Origin: an uncultured Eubacteriales bacterium
GTDB taxonomy: Bacteria; Bacillota; Clostridia; Oscillospirales; Butyricicoccaceae
Length of the DNA: 13,030 nucleotides
Direction of reading: 5' to 3'
Assembly (NCBI GenBank): GCA_905199135.1
Contig: CAJKFC010000054.1
Location: forward strand, 1-13,030
Part shown: in pieces, positions 1-6,108 of the stretch
Layout of the letters: every line of letters begins with the position of its first letter
Position numbering within the stretch: position 1 is the first letter of the stretch
Made by a program: the position numbers and the translations under genes
Notes under the pieces: generated by a model
What the model was told of the DNA's origin: nothing
Database searches by the model: none
Seen by the model: the letters and a program-made list of their open reading frames with translations, nothing else

Positions 1-75
1 GGTGGGAACAACAGGGCTCGAACCTGTGACCCCATGCTTGTAAGGCATGTGCTCTCCCAGCTGAGCTATGCTCCC
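1..75 (-). tRNA. tRNA-Val, anticodon TAC
   Basis: Reading the minus strand from 75 down gives a complete cloverleaf. The acceptor arm GGGAGCA pairs with TGTTCCC with one G-U pair. The D arm is GCTC/GAGC, the anticodon stem CATGC/GCATG with loop CTTACAA, and the T arm ACAGG/CCTGT with loop TTCGAGC. The anticodon TAC is valine. The discriminator A and the first two bases of an encoded CCA lie at 1-3, so the final A falls just outside the window. No terminator is visible here, so the unit probably continues leftward, perhaps with further tRNAs. Four strong promoters lie upstream at 108-381. Confidence 0.97.
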
Positions 76-80
76 ATTTC

Positions 81-102
81 AGCCGCCGCATTTGTGACGG
101 CT
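81..102 (-). other. Leader hairpin upstream of tRNA-Val
   Basis: On the minus strand AGCCGTC pairs with GGCGGCT (7 bp, one G-U) around an 8-nt loop. It lies between the -10 box at 108-113 and the tRNA 5' end at 75, so it would be at or near the 5' end of the transcript from the proximal promoter. It has no U-tract, so it is not a terminator. It may help 5' processing or may be incidental. Confidence 0.4.
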
Positions 103-107
103 TTATG

Positions 108-136
108 ATTATATCACATTTTTCTCGGTTTGTCAA
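108..136 (-). promoter_or_regulatory. tRNA promoter 1 (proximal)
   Basis: Minus strand: TTGACA (131-136), 17-nt spacer, TATAAT (108-113). The spacer ends in TGTGA, giving the Gram-positive extended -10 pattern TRTGnTATAAT. An A-rich tract lies just upstream of the -35. Both hexamers match consensus exactly. It is the promoter nearest tRNA-Val. Confidence 0.93.
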
Positions 137-194
137 GAACTTTTTTATTTTTCTTGACTTTCTTTCGAGAAGTCTCAGCCTCAAGTGCTTTTTT

Positions 195-223
195 ATTTTA
201 TCACACTTTCTTGAGTTTGTCAA
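195..223 (-). promoter_or_regulatory. tRNA promoter 2
   Basis: Minus strand: TTGACA (218-223), 17-nt spacer ending TGTGA, TAAAAT (195-200), with an A-tract upstream of the -35. It resembles promoters 1 and 3 across the whole element, including the flanking context CTTGACAAAC, so it is probably a duplicated copy. Confidence 0.9.
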
Positions 224-274
224 GAGCTTTTTTAACTTCATTTTGGAAGTTTTCAACTTTTCGAAAGCTTTTTT

Positions 275-303
275 ATTTTACCACATCTTTCGTGGTTTGT
301 CAA
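275..303 (-). promoter_or_regulatory. tRNA promoter 3
   Basis: Minus strand: TTGACA (298-303), 17-nt spacer ending TGTGG, TAAAAT (275-280), with an A-tract upstream of the -35. It lies exactly 80 bp upstream of promoter 2, and similarity to that copy extends through the A-rich sequence on both sides. Confidence 0.9.
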
Positions 304-352
304 GAACTTTTTTCTCGACTGTTTTCTGTGTTTCTCAACAGAACGCTTGCTT

Positions 353-381
353 ATTATAAATGATTTACCTGCATTTGTCAA
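353..381 (-). promoter_or_regulatory. tRNA promoter 4 (distal)
   Basis: Minus strand: TTGACA (376-381), 17-nt spacer, TATAAT (353-358). Both boxes match consensus. It lacks the TGTG element of the other three, and its spacer is unrelated, so it may have a separate origin. Its -35 begins only 8 nt beyond the hslO stop codon, and no terminator separates the two. Confidence 0.88.
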
Positions 382-389
382 TAGGTATT

Positions 390-1268
390 TTATATTTTTT
401 TCAAAAGTTCTTCAATTTCCTCATTGGTAAAGGTGTACACCTTGTCACAGAAGTTGCAGGTGACCGAAATCGGCTTCTCATCATCCAAAAGTCCCGAGAG
501 TTCTTCTTTTCCCATGCTGATAAGGGCGGTCTCCACCTTTTTCCTCGAGCACTTGCACTCGTAGTCTATGCCGTGGCTCTCGAGTATCTCAAAGTCAAGA
601 CCTTCAAGGAGATCTGTTATCACTTTTTCTATCGAGCCTTTTTCCATGAGCTCTCCCGTGACGCTCTTTATTCCCTTTATCCTGTCCTCCAGAATATCGA
701 TGTGACTTTCGGGAGCGCCCGGCATGAGCTGCAGCAAAAATCCTCCTGCCGAGAGCACACTCTGATCCCTGTCAACGAGGACGCCCAATGCGCAGACAGT
801 GGGTATCTGCTCACTGAGAGCATAGTATGCCGCTATATCCTCCCCTATCTCGCCTGTAACCAGCTCTGTCTTTCCCGAGAAGGGTATATCCTTGCCGTTG
901 TCCTTTATTATGGTAAGAGTGCCGTCGGTGCCTATTCCGCCGCCTACATCGAGCTTCCCCACGCTGTTTAAGGGCAGCTCAACTCCGGGGTTCTGCACAT
1001 AGCCCCTTACATTGCCCATGTTGTCCGAGACCACGATGACAGAGCCCAAAGGCCCTCCGCCGTTGAGTCGGAGTGTCACTGAGCCTTCCTCTTCCTTGAC
1101 CTGACATCCCATCATGGATGCCGCTGCCATGGCTCTGCCCAAAGCGGCTGTTGCCAAAGGCAATGTCTTGTGCATATTTCTCGCCTTTTCGGTCAGCTCT
1201 TTTGTCTCGACAGCCACGACCTTTATAAAGCCGTCAGCCGTCACACCTCTTATAAGTTTATCCGCCAT
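390..1268 (-). CDS. hslO: Hsp33 redox-regulated molecular chaperone
   Basis: Hsp33 is a cytoplasmic holdase chaperone activated by oxidation of a zinc-bound cysteine cluster; it protects unfolded proteins during oxidative stress. The sequence has the full Hsp33 core and the C-terminal redox switch. Cys240 and Cys242 (CKC) plus Cys273 and Cys276 (CNFC), counted from the upstream TTG, form the family's CxC...CxxC zinc site. I chose the ATG at 1268 (292 aa, MADKLIRG) because AAGAAAGG sits 7 nt upstream. A TTG at 1274 would leave almost no space for a ribosome-binding site. It is the last gene of the tyrS operon and starts 2 nt after the methyltransferase stop. I see no terminator after it; the tRNA promoters begin within 10 nt. 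Length and motifs are normal for the family. Confidence 0.96.
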   Translation of the reverse strand: MADKLIRGVTADGFIKVVAVETKELTEKARNMHKTLPLATAALGRAMAAASMMGCQVKEEEGSVTLRLNGGGPLGSVIVVSDNMGNVRGYVQNPGVELPLNSVGKLDVGGGIGTDGTLTIIKDNGKDIPFSGKTELVTGEIGEDIAAYYALSEQIPTVCALGVLVDRDQSVLSAGGFLLQLMPGAPESHIDILEDRIKGIKSVTGELMEKGSIEKVITDLLEGLDFEILESHGIDYECKCSRKKVETALISMGKEELSGLLDDEKPISVTCNFCDKVYTFTNEEIEELLKKI

Positions 1269-1270
1269 AT

Positions 1271-2014
1271 TCAAACCTTTCTTGCCGCATAAAAAACCCT
1301 GCCCTCTTCCCTGTCGGCTTTTTTGAAAGAGAGCTCTTTAAATCTGCCTGCCACCTCGAAACCTGCCATAGAGAGATATCTCTCTATCTGTTCAAAGGAA
1401 TAGCTCCTTTGAAAATGGGTCTCGGTGTGTCTTTTGTAGTTTTCCCCGATTTTTTGAAATATCTCCACATTGTGCTGGCATATGCCGCTTTTACCGTCGT
1501 AGTCATACTGCCAAAAATAGAAGCCGTCCTCTTCGGAAACGGCGTTGGAGCGGCCCTTGAGCTCCTTGAAATACCCCGTCGTCTTTATATCGAATATAAA
1601 GGCTCCGCCCTTGTTCATAAAGAGAGACACCCTTTTAAAGGCTCTTTTGAGCTCGTCCAAATATGTCAGGTAATTTATGCTGTCGAGGCAGCACAAAGCG
1701 GCGTCCACAGTGCCGTAGAGGTCGAGCTCGCACATATCCTGGCACAGAAACAAGGGAGACGAATCTCCCCTGCACTTTTCCCGCGCCACCGCCAGCATAT
1801 CGGGAGAATTGTCGACACATATCATGTCGTACCCCTTTTCCGAGAGAAGCCTCGAAAGGCTTCCCGTGCCGCATGCCAGCTCCAGCACAATATCCTTTGA
1901 GGCGGAATGTCTGTCTATGAGCTTTTCCAGATACTCCGCCCATCTCTCATAGTTTACATCATCTGTTAGCCTGTCATAAAAGGACGCCAGGGCCGTATAT
2001 TGGATTTCTGTCAT
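1271..2014 (-). CDS. Class I SAM-dependent methyltransferase (YqeM-like)
   Basis: This is a 247-aa Rossmann-fold methyltransferase. The SAM-binding motif I is ELACGTGSL (about residues 45-53), with an acidic ribose-binding residue in VDNSPDML (Asp68). The N-terminal YDRLTDDVNYERW segment and the length resemble the Bacillus YqeM-type family, whose substrate I do not know. Its ATG overlaps the tyrS stop by 4 nt (ATGA), so translation is probably coupled to tyrS. hslO follows 2 nt after its stop. It should therefore share the tyrosine T-box control of tyrS. Nothing in the sequence identifies the methyl acceptor (small molecule, RNA or protein). Confidence 0.88.
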   Translation of the reverse strand: MTEIQYTALASFYDRLTDDVNYERWAEYLEKLIDRHSASKDIVLELACGTGSLSRLLSEKGYDMICVDNSPDMLAVAREKCRGDSSPLFLCQDMCELDLYGTVDAALCCLDSINYLTYLDELKRAFKRVSLFMNKGGAFIFDIKTTGYFKELKGRSNAVSEEDGFYFWQYDYDGKSGICQHNVEIFQKIGENYKRHTETHFQRSYSFEQIERYLSMAGFEVAGRFKELSFKKADREEGRVFYAARKV

Positions 2015-3222
2015 CTTGCGGTGACCTTACAGAAGGATTTTTTACCTTTCTTTACGAGAATACCCTCTTTGAGCTGCTCTTTGGTGAAGGTCTTGCCGAT
2101 GTCTGTGATCTTTTCGTCGTTTACGGACACGCCGCCCTGCTCGACATTTCTTCTGGCGTCGCCCTTTGATGTGCACTGCTTTGTAGCCACGAGAATGTCG
2201 AGAATGCTCATGTCGCCCTCGGTCTCAACCTCGACGGAGGGTACATCTTTAGCCTGTCCGCCCCCTGCGAAGAGAGCCTTTGCAGCGTCGAGAGCCTCTT
2301 GAGCGGCCTGTTCGCCGTGAACCATCTTTGTAAGCTCAAAGGCGAGGATTTCCTTGGCCTTGTTGAGCTGTCCGCCCTCCCACTTGTCCATCTCGTTTAT
2401 CTGCTCGAGGGGCAGGAATGTAAGCATGCGGATACACTTCATGACATCGGCGTCGGCCACATTTCTCCAGTACTGGAAAAACTCGTAGGGGGTTGTCTTG
2501 TTGGCGTCGAGCCATACGGCGTTGCCGGCAGTCTTGCCCATCTTGTTGCCCTGGGAGTCTGTCAGAAGTGTGATAGTCATACAGTGAGCGTCCTTACCGA
2601 GCTTTTTGCGTATGAGCTCTGTGCCGCCCAGCATGTTGCTCCACTGGTCGTTGCCGCCGAACTGCATGTTGCAGTCCATGTGCTGGAACATGTAGTAGAA
2701 GTCGTAGCTCTGCATTATCATGTAGTTAAACTCCAGGAATGACAGACCTTTTTCCATTCTCTGCTTGTAGCACTCGGCTCTCAGCATGTTGTTTACCGAG
2801 AAGCAGGCGCCGACCTCTCTCAGAAGATCGACATAGTTGAGCTTAAGCAGCCAGTCGGCGTTGTTGACCATTCTGGCCTTGCCCTCGCCGAATTCGATAA
2901 AACGCTCCATCTGACGCTTGAAACATTCGGCGTTGTGGTCTATATCCTCTTTTGTCAGCATTTTTCTCATGTCTGTTCTGCCCGACGGGTCGCCTATCAT
3001 AGTAGTACCGCCGCCTATGAGGGCTATCGGCTTGTTGCCTGCCATTTGAAGGCGCTTCATAAGTGTAAGTGCCATAAAATGTCCCGCTGTAAGGCTGTCG
3101 GCTGTGCAGTCAAAGCCGATGTAGAATGTGGCCTTACCGTTGTTTATCATCTCACTGATTTCGGCCTCGTCTGTTACCTGAGCTATAAGTCCTCTTTCTT
3201 TGAGTTCTTCGTATAATGTCAT
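2011..3222 (-). CDS. tyrS: Tyrosyl-tRNA synthetase
   Basis: This enzyme charges tRNA-Tyr with tyrosine in the cytoplasm. The 403-aa protein has the class I catalytic core: a HIGH-like TAGH (about 45-48), the tyrosine-pocket segment QSYDFYYM (about 171-178), GGNDQW (189-194) and a KMSKS-type KMGKT (227-231). A C-terminal S4 RNA-binding domain spans about 340-400. I chose the ATG at 3222 because GGAGG lies 8 nt upstream; the TTG at 3237 lies upstream of that site. The gene follows a T-box leader whose specifier is UAC, a tyrosine codon, which independently supports the assignment. It heads an operon with the methyltransferase and hslO. Confidence 0.98.
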   Translation of the reverse strand: MTLYEELKERGLIAQVTDEAEISEMINNGKATFYIGFDCTADSLTAGHFMALTLMKRLQMAGNKPIALIGGGTTMIGDPSGRTDMRKMLTKEDIDHNAECFKRQMERFIEFGEGKARMVNNADWLLKLNYVDLLREVGACFSVNNMLRAECYKQRMEKGLSFLEFNYMIMQSYDFYYMFQHMDCNMQFGGNDQWSNMLGGTELIRKKLGKDAHCMTITLLTDSQGNKMGKTAGNAVWLDANKTTPYEFFQYWRNVADADVMKCIRMLTFLPLEQINEMDKWEGGQLNKAKEILAFELTKMVHGEQAAQEALDAAKALFAGGGQAKDVPSVEVETEGDMSILDILVATKQCTSKGDARRNVEQGGVSVNDEKITDIGKTFTKEQLKEGILVKKGKKSFCKVTAR

Positions 3223-3240
3223 TTCTCTTTCCTCCAAAAA

Positions 3241-3507
3241 AAATAAAAGTCCTTATGAAAACCATAAGGACGAGATTCCGTGTTACCACCTTAATTCGCC
3301 TTGCGCTCGCGCGCAAAGCCTTTGTAAGTGCCGCAAAGCACCTCGCGCTTTAACGGGCGCACCCGTCGCCTTCTACTGCATTTCAAAGACGCCACTCACG
3401 AATGTATTTCACAGGGTCTCCTCTATCCGCTTTCACCGGCCGCGGACTCTCTTGAGAGGAAATATCCCGTTACTTCTTTCGGTCACAGTGTTGTGATATT
3501 GTGCTGT
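3241..3507 (-). promoter_or_regulatory. Tyrosine T-box leader
   Basis: The leader binds uncharged tRNA-Tyr and then favours an antiterminator, turning on tyrS when tyrosine charging is low. On the minus strand it shows an AGTA bulge (3471-3474), a distal hairpin TCCGC/GCGGA with GGTG in its loop (3434-3437), and the specifier loop GAAATACATTC with codon UAC at 3404-3406. An ACGGG/CCCGT hairpin follows, then the T-box sequence AAGGTGGTAACACGG (3278-3292). TGGT can pair with the tRNA acceptor end. AAGG of the T-box can pair with CCTT, which is also the 5' arm of the terminator at 3249-3271, giving the standard switch. Confidence 0.95.
3249..3271 (-). terminator. T-box intrinsic terminator
   Basis: The 9-bp stem GTCCTTATG/CATAAGGAC has a 5-nt loop, followed on the minus strand by TTTTATTTTTTTT. 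The CCTT in the 5' arm is shared with the antiterminator, so the two folds exclude each other. Confidence 0.93.
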
Positions 3508-3513
3508 AAACAT

Positions 3514-3542
3514 AGTTTACACTATTTTCCGCCGTTTGTCAA
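3514..3542 (-). promoter_or_regulatory. Promoter of the tyrS operon
   Basis: Minus strand: TTGACA (3537-3542), 17-nt spacer, TAAACT (3514-3519). The predicted start near 3507 gives the T-box leader. The -35 directly abuts the metallophosphoesterase stop codon at 3543. Confidence 0.82.
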
Positions 3543-4385
3543 CTAATCATTTTGAAGTATCGCCACGGCTATTTCAGGTCGGTTGTTGACCCTGAAGGGA
3601 AACAGGCTGTTTCCTATGCCCCTGCTGACTACCATGTCGGTTCCCTCTTCGGAATAGAGTCCGCCGTCATATTTAGGAAAAAGTCCCTGACCAGGGGCGA
3701 CAATTCCTCCGATAAACGGCAGCCTGATCTGACCGCCGTGGGCATGTCCGGAAAACACAAGGTCGACTCCCGCTTTTATATATGTATCAAACAGCTCGGG
3801 GCGGTGGGAAAGCAGTATAGTATAGGCTTCATCATTAAGACCGAGATTTTCAAGCTGAAGCGACATTATATCGCCGTTCTCCACGGCGAATTCTCCCGCG
3901 AACGACGGGTCGTCTACGCCCGCCAAAACTATCTTTTGTCCGTCTTTTTCAAGCTCTGCGGTTTTTCCTCTAAGCACTATGCCGCCCGCCGCAGCAATTC
4001 CCTCTTCAAGGACTTCGCACTCCGATATTCTTGACTCGTGGTTGCCCGTAACATAATATACGGGAGCAATTTCCGTCGCCTGTTTCACAAAATTTATGCT
4101 TATGTCTATGTCTGTGTGGCGAGAATCGGCGATGTCCCCCGTAATTACAATTATGTCGGGGTTTATTTCCGAAAGAGCGTCTATGAGCTTTTTATTGTCC
4201 GCCCCCAGCTCGGCATTGTGAAGGTCGGATATATGGGCTATTTTATACCCCGAAAATGCGGCGGGTATTTTGCTGTTTTTCACCTCATACCGACTTACGG
4301 TAAGGGCGCCGTTTCCCCACCATATCCATATGGCTAAAACTATAATCAAAGCGGCAAGCACCGCCGCTGTTCTTTTGCGTTTCAT
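3543..4385 (-). CDS. Membrane-anchored calcineurin-like metallophosphoesterase
   Basis: This 280-aa protein has a basic N-terminus and one membrane helix (about 7-22), placing the enzyme domain outside the membrane. The dinuclear-metal phosphoesterase motifs appear in order: DLHN (Asp54, His56), GDI (Asp84), GNHE (Asn115, His116), SH (His194) and GHAHGG (His214, His216). This is the YkuE/YaeI branch. Some members of that branch are reported to act on lipid-linked phosphates; the substrate here is inferred only by relation and remains unknown. The ATG has GGAGG 4 nt upstream. It appears to be a single-gene unit with its own promoter at 4423-4451. I see no terminator before the tyrS promoter, so some readthrough is possible. 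Confidence 0.9.
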   Translation of the reverse strand: MKRKRTAAVLAALIIVLAIWIWWGNGALTVSRYEVKNSKIPAAFSGYKIAHISDLHNAELGADNKKLIDALSEINPDIIVITGDIADSRHTDIDISINFVKQATEIAPVYYVTGNHESRISECEVLEEGIAAAGGIVLRGKTAELEKDGQKIVLAGVDDPSFAGEFAVENGDIMSLQLENLGLNDEAYTILLSHRPELFDTYIKAGVDLVFSGHAHGGQIRLPFIGGIVAPGQGLFPKYDGGLYSEEGTDMVVSRGIGNSLFPFRVNNRPEIAVAILQND

Positions 4386-4422
4386 ATTTCCTCCGTATAT
4401 TCGACATTTATTATATAAGCCG

Positions 4423-4451
4423 ATTATATCCTATTTAAACTGCCGTATCAA
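4423..4451 (-). promoter_or_regulatory. Promoter of the metallophosphoesterase gene
   Basis: Minus strand: TTGATA (4446-4451), 17-nt spacer, TATAAT (4423-4428), about 38 bp before the ATG. The -35 follows shortly after the terminator at 4471-4497. Confidence 0.78.
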
Positions 4452-4470
4452 GTGTTATTTTCAATTAAAA

Positions 4471-4497
4471 AGCCCTCTGCCTGTACGGCGGAAGGCT
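4471..4497 (-). terminator. Terminator after the exporter pseudogene
   Basis: On the minus strand AGCCTTCCGCC pairs with GGCAGAGGGCT (one mismatch, one G-U) around a 5-nt loop, followed by TTTTTAATT. It lies about 20 nt past the ancestral stop codon of the exchanger. Confidence 0.85.
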
Positions 4498-4517
4498 TAT
4501 ACTGCGCCGTTGCTGCA

Positions 4518-5491
4518 TCACATAACCGCCTGGCTGCATGTAAGTACCACATATCCTGCATACACAGCCAGCAGAACCGCTCCCTGCCGTCTGCGGAATC
4601 GGGATGAGATCATAGCAGGTATCACAGCGATACATCCTACCAAAAAACAGGCAGGCAGATCCAAAGCCGCCGAGTTTGCCTATACCGGCAGCTCACTCCC
4701 CGATATAAACGAACTTAAAGGCAGAATCAGCGACAGGTCGAGAATATTGGCTCCGAGAATATTTCCCACCGAAAGATCGGACTGTCTCTTGGCAATAGCA
4801 GTCAGTGTCGTGACCAGTTCCGGCAAAGATGTGCCTACGGCGATGACCGTCACCCCGATTATGCGTTCCGACACTCCGGCATGCAGAGCCGGAGTGCTGC
4901 CGTTTTCTACCAGCAGCTGTGCTCCTATTACAATTCCGATATACCCGGCTGCAAACTTCAGGATGTTTTGTACAATCTCGCTTTTCTGATATTTGACAGT
5001 TCTTCGCCCTCTTCACTCAATCGCCGCCTTTCTTTTTGCCGATTTCACATTTTCATACAGAAACGCCGCAAAATAATTAGAAGCACCAGCGATACTTCTA
5101 AACTTATGCTGCCTGTTTTGCCCGCCACAGCTATAATAGCCGCTGCCGCCAGCATCAGTACGCTTTTCCCGATATAATCCCGCCTTTTTATAACCGCAGG
5201 CATACAAAGCAGAGAAATGACCATGATAAGTCCTATGTTGGCGGTAACGCTTCCGACTGCGTTTCCTATCGACATATCCATCTTCCCCTCGGCGGCGGCC
5301 ATTGCCGCCACAAGCATTTCGGGCAGTGTAGTGGCAAGACTAACCACTGTGGCGCCCACTATCAGTTTTGGGATACCGCTGGCCTCCGCCATCCAGGACG
5401 CAGCATCCGCAAATGAATCTCCTCCTTTGACAATCAGGACAATCCCCAGCAAAAACAATACGCCTACCAATACGATTTCCAATTTCTTCAT
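4518..5491 (-). pseudogene. Broken Na+/Ca2+-type cation exchanger (CaCA family)
   Basis: The ancestral product was an inner-membrane cation/Na+ exchanger of about 324 residues, the normal family length. The first half (5491 down to about 5074) carries the first alpha repeat, with LATTLPE and GNAVGSVTANIG. The second half carries the second, with VGTSLPELVTT and GNILGANILDLS. They lie in different frames. The likely lesion is loss of one T in the run at 5070-5073; restoring it continues the protein as FAAFLYENVKSAK. That frame then meets TGA at 5013-5015 and TAG at 4680-4682, before the natural end at 4518-4520. The segment around 5035-4980 also reads sensibly in the original frame (RRRLSEEGEELSNIRK), so further compensating indels are possible. 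The ATG at 5491 has AAGGAGATG upstream and lies behind a manganese riboswitch. Sequencing error could explain one lesion but hardly all of them. Confidence 0.85.
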
Positions 5492-5518
5492 CTCCTTTTT
5501 TTATTTTGCAAATAAAAA

Positions 5519-5550
5519 GACCCCGTATAGCCGTTTAGGTATACAGGGTC
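5519..5550 (-). terminator. Second (distal) terminator of the riboswitch leader
   Basis: The minus-strand stem GACCCTGTATA/TATACGGGGTC (11 bp, one G-U) has a 10-nt loop and is followed by TTTTTATTTT. It ends shortly before the ribosome-binding site of the exchanger gene. It does not overlap the aptamer. Confidence 0.88.
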
Positions 5551-5558
5551 AAAAAAAG

Positions 5559-5589
5559 CCCATATATAGCCCAAACAGCTATATATGAG
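5559..5589 (-). terminator. First terminator (riboswitch expression platform)
   Basis: The minus-strand stem CTCATATATAGC/GCTATATATGGG (12 bp, one G-U) has a 7-nt loop and is followed by CTTTTTTT. Its first four bases, CTCA, are also the 3' strand of aptamer helix P1, so P1 and the full terminator exclude each other. Confidence 0.92.
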
Positions 5590-5675
5590 TCTCGTAATTT
5601 AAGGCAAGCCAGATCACAAGATCAGTATGTTGACTTGACACGCAGCGCGCTTACTACTCCCTCAATAAAGGGTAT
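5585..5675 (-). promoter_or_regulatory. yybP-ykoY manganese riboswitch
   Basis: The aptamer family binds Mn2+ and usually turns on exporters. On the minus strand, P1 TGAG (5661-5664) pairs with CTCA (5586-5589). P1 is followed by the conserved GGAGTAG and closed on the 3' side by CGAGA, matching the family pattern. The second conserved loop GTCAACATACT is present, closed by CAAG/CTTG with an inner GATC/GATC hairpin. Manganese binding should hold P1, remove the base of the first terminator and switch the gene on. The gene behind it is an exchanger pseudogene. Confidence 0.92.
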
Positions 5676-5690
5676 TCAGTTTGCTTAAAG

Positions 5691-5720
5691 ATTATAACAC
5701 ATGTTATAAAAAAATGTCAA
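5691..5720 (-). promoter_or_regulatory. Promoter of the manganese riboswitch transcript
   Basis: Minus strand: TTGACA (5715-5720), 18-nt spacer ending TGTGT, TATAAT (5691-5696). The predicted start near 5684 leaves room for the full aptamer. The spacer and -10 box contain an inverted repeat (5692-5709). Confidence 0.88.
5692..5709. promoter_or_regulatory. Perfect inverted repeat over the promoter
   Basis: TTATAACA and TGTTATAA are separated by 2 bp, an 18-bp perfect palindrome covering most of the -10 box and the downstream part of the spacer. The position suits a repressor operator. It resembles AT-rich Fur/PerR-type boxes only loosely and with different spacing. Part of the symmetry comes from the -10 consensus itself. 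Confidence 0.4.
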
Positions 5721-5770
5721 GATTGCTTTTGCAAGGCTTTCAAAACCGTCAGCCTCAGCTTTTATCAATG

Positions 5771-5800
5771 TTGACTTTTGATTTTTGAAAATGATATAAT
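5771..5800 (+). promoter_or_regulatory. Promoter of the zinc-ribbon membrane protein
   Basis: TTGACT (5771-5776), 18-nt spacer, TATAAT (5795-5800). It is divergent from the riboswitch promoter, with 50 bp between the two -35 boxes. Confidence 0.78.
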
Positions 5801-5838
5801 TTAAATATAAATTGTTAAAACCCATCGGAGGTGAAAAC

Positions 5839-6081
5839 TTGAAACAGCTGCTGCCCAAAAAAGTTAGATCTATTTTCTGGTGTATACTTACGGCCGGCGC
5901 ACTCATAGGATTTGCCGGAGTACTGACAAAAACAGATTTTTTGTCGGTATTAGGAATTATTGTCATGATATGTTCAGTCATATTCCATTTTCTTTTTTAC
6001 AAGTGCCCTTACTGCGGAAAATTCCTCGACAGAAGCACCGGTGATTTCTGCCCTTACTGCGGAAGAAAAATGGAAAAATAG
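5839..6081 (+). CDS. Small two-helix membrane protein with C-terminal zinc ribbon
   Basis: This 80-aa protein has two hydrophobic helices (about 12-30 and 34-52) and then two CPYCG knuckles (56-60 and 71-75), a rubredoxin-like zinc ribbon. With few positive charges between the helices, both ends probably face the cytoplasm. The start is a TTG at 5839, chosen because GGAGG lies 7 nt upstream. An in-frame TTG at 5812 lies upstream of that site and has none of its own. The gene has its own promoter and stands alone, divergent from the manganese-riboswitch unit and convergent with tRNA-Ala. I do not recognise a named family. Short membrane proteins with CPYCG ribbons are common in Clostridia and mostly uncharacterised; metal or redox sensing is only a guess. 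Confidence 0.82.
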   Translation: MKQLLPKKVRSIFWCILTAGALIGFAGVLTKTDFLSVLGIIVMICSVIFHFLFYKCPYCGKFLDRSTGDFCPYCGRKMEK

Positions 6082-6108
6082 CGCCTGCCTTCACCGCACA
6101 AAACAAAA

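Noticed and set aside
105..363. Two overlapping rightward open frames of 77-84 codons in the promoter array
   Set aside because: They are Phe/Leu-rich translations of the T-rich strand opposite the leftward promoters, have no ribosome-binding site, and their internal similarity comes from the promoter repeats.
108..381. CRISPR-like or phage-type repeat array
   Set aside because: The repeats are imperfect, the spacers are AT-rich and unequal, and each repeat is fully explained as a promoter; there are no cas genes.
360..971. Rightward 203-codon open frame
   Set aside because: It lies antisense to hslO, has no ribosome-binding site, and its composition is that of a shadow frame; the leftward Hsp33 is unmistakable.
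4270..4989. Rightward 239-codon open frame across the phosphoesterase start, its promoter and the exchanger
   Set aside because: It crosses a terminator and promoter of the other strand, has no recognisable domain and no ribosome-binding site; it is antisense noise helped by the decay of the exchanger.
4693..5016. Leftward 107-codon frame inside the exchanger region
   Set aside because: It is Arg/Ser/Cys-rich, typical of an out-of-frame reading; the true second exchanger half is in another frame.
5040..5080. Programmed ribosomal frameshift in the exchanger
   Set aside because: The T-run is only 4 nt with no clear slippery heptamer or downstream structure, and the new frame meets TGA at 5013 and TAG at 4680, so one recoding event could not rescue the protein.
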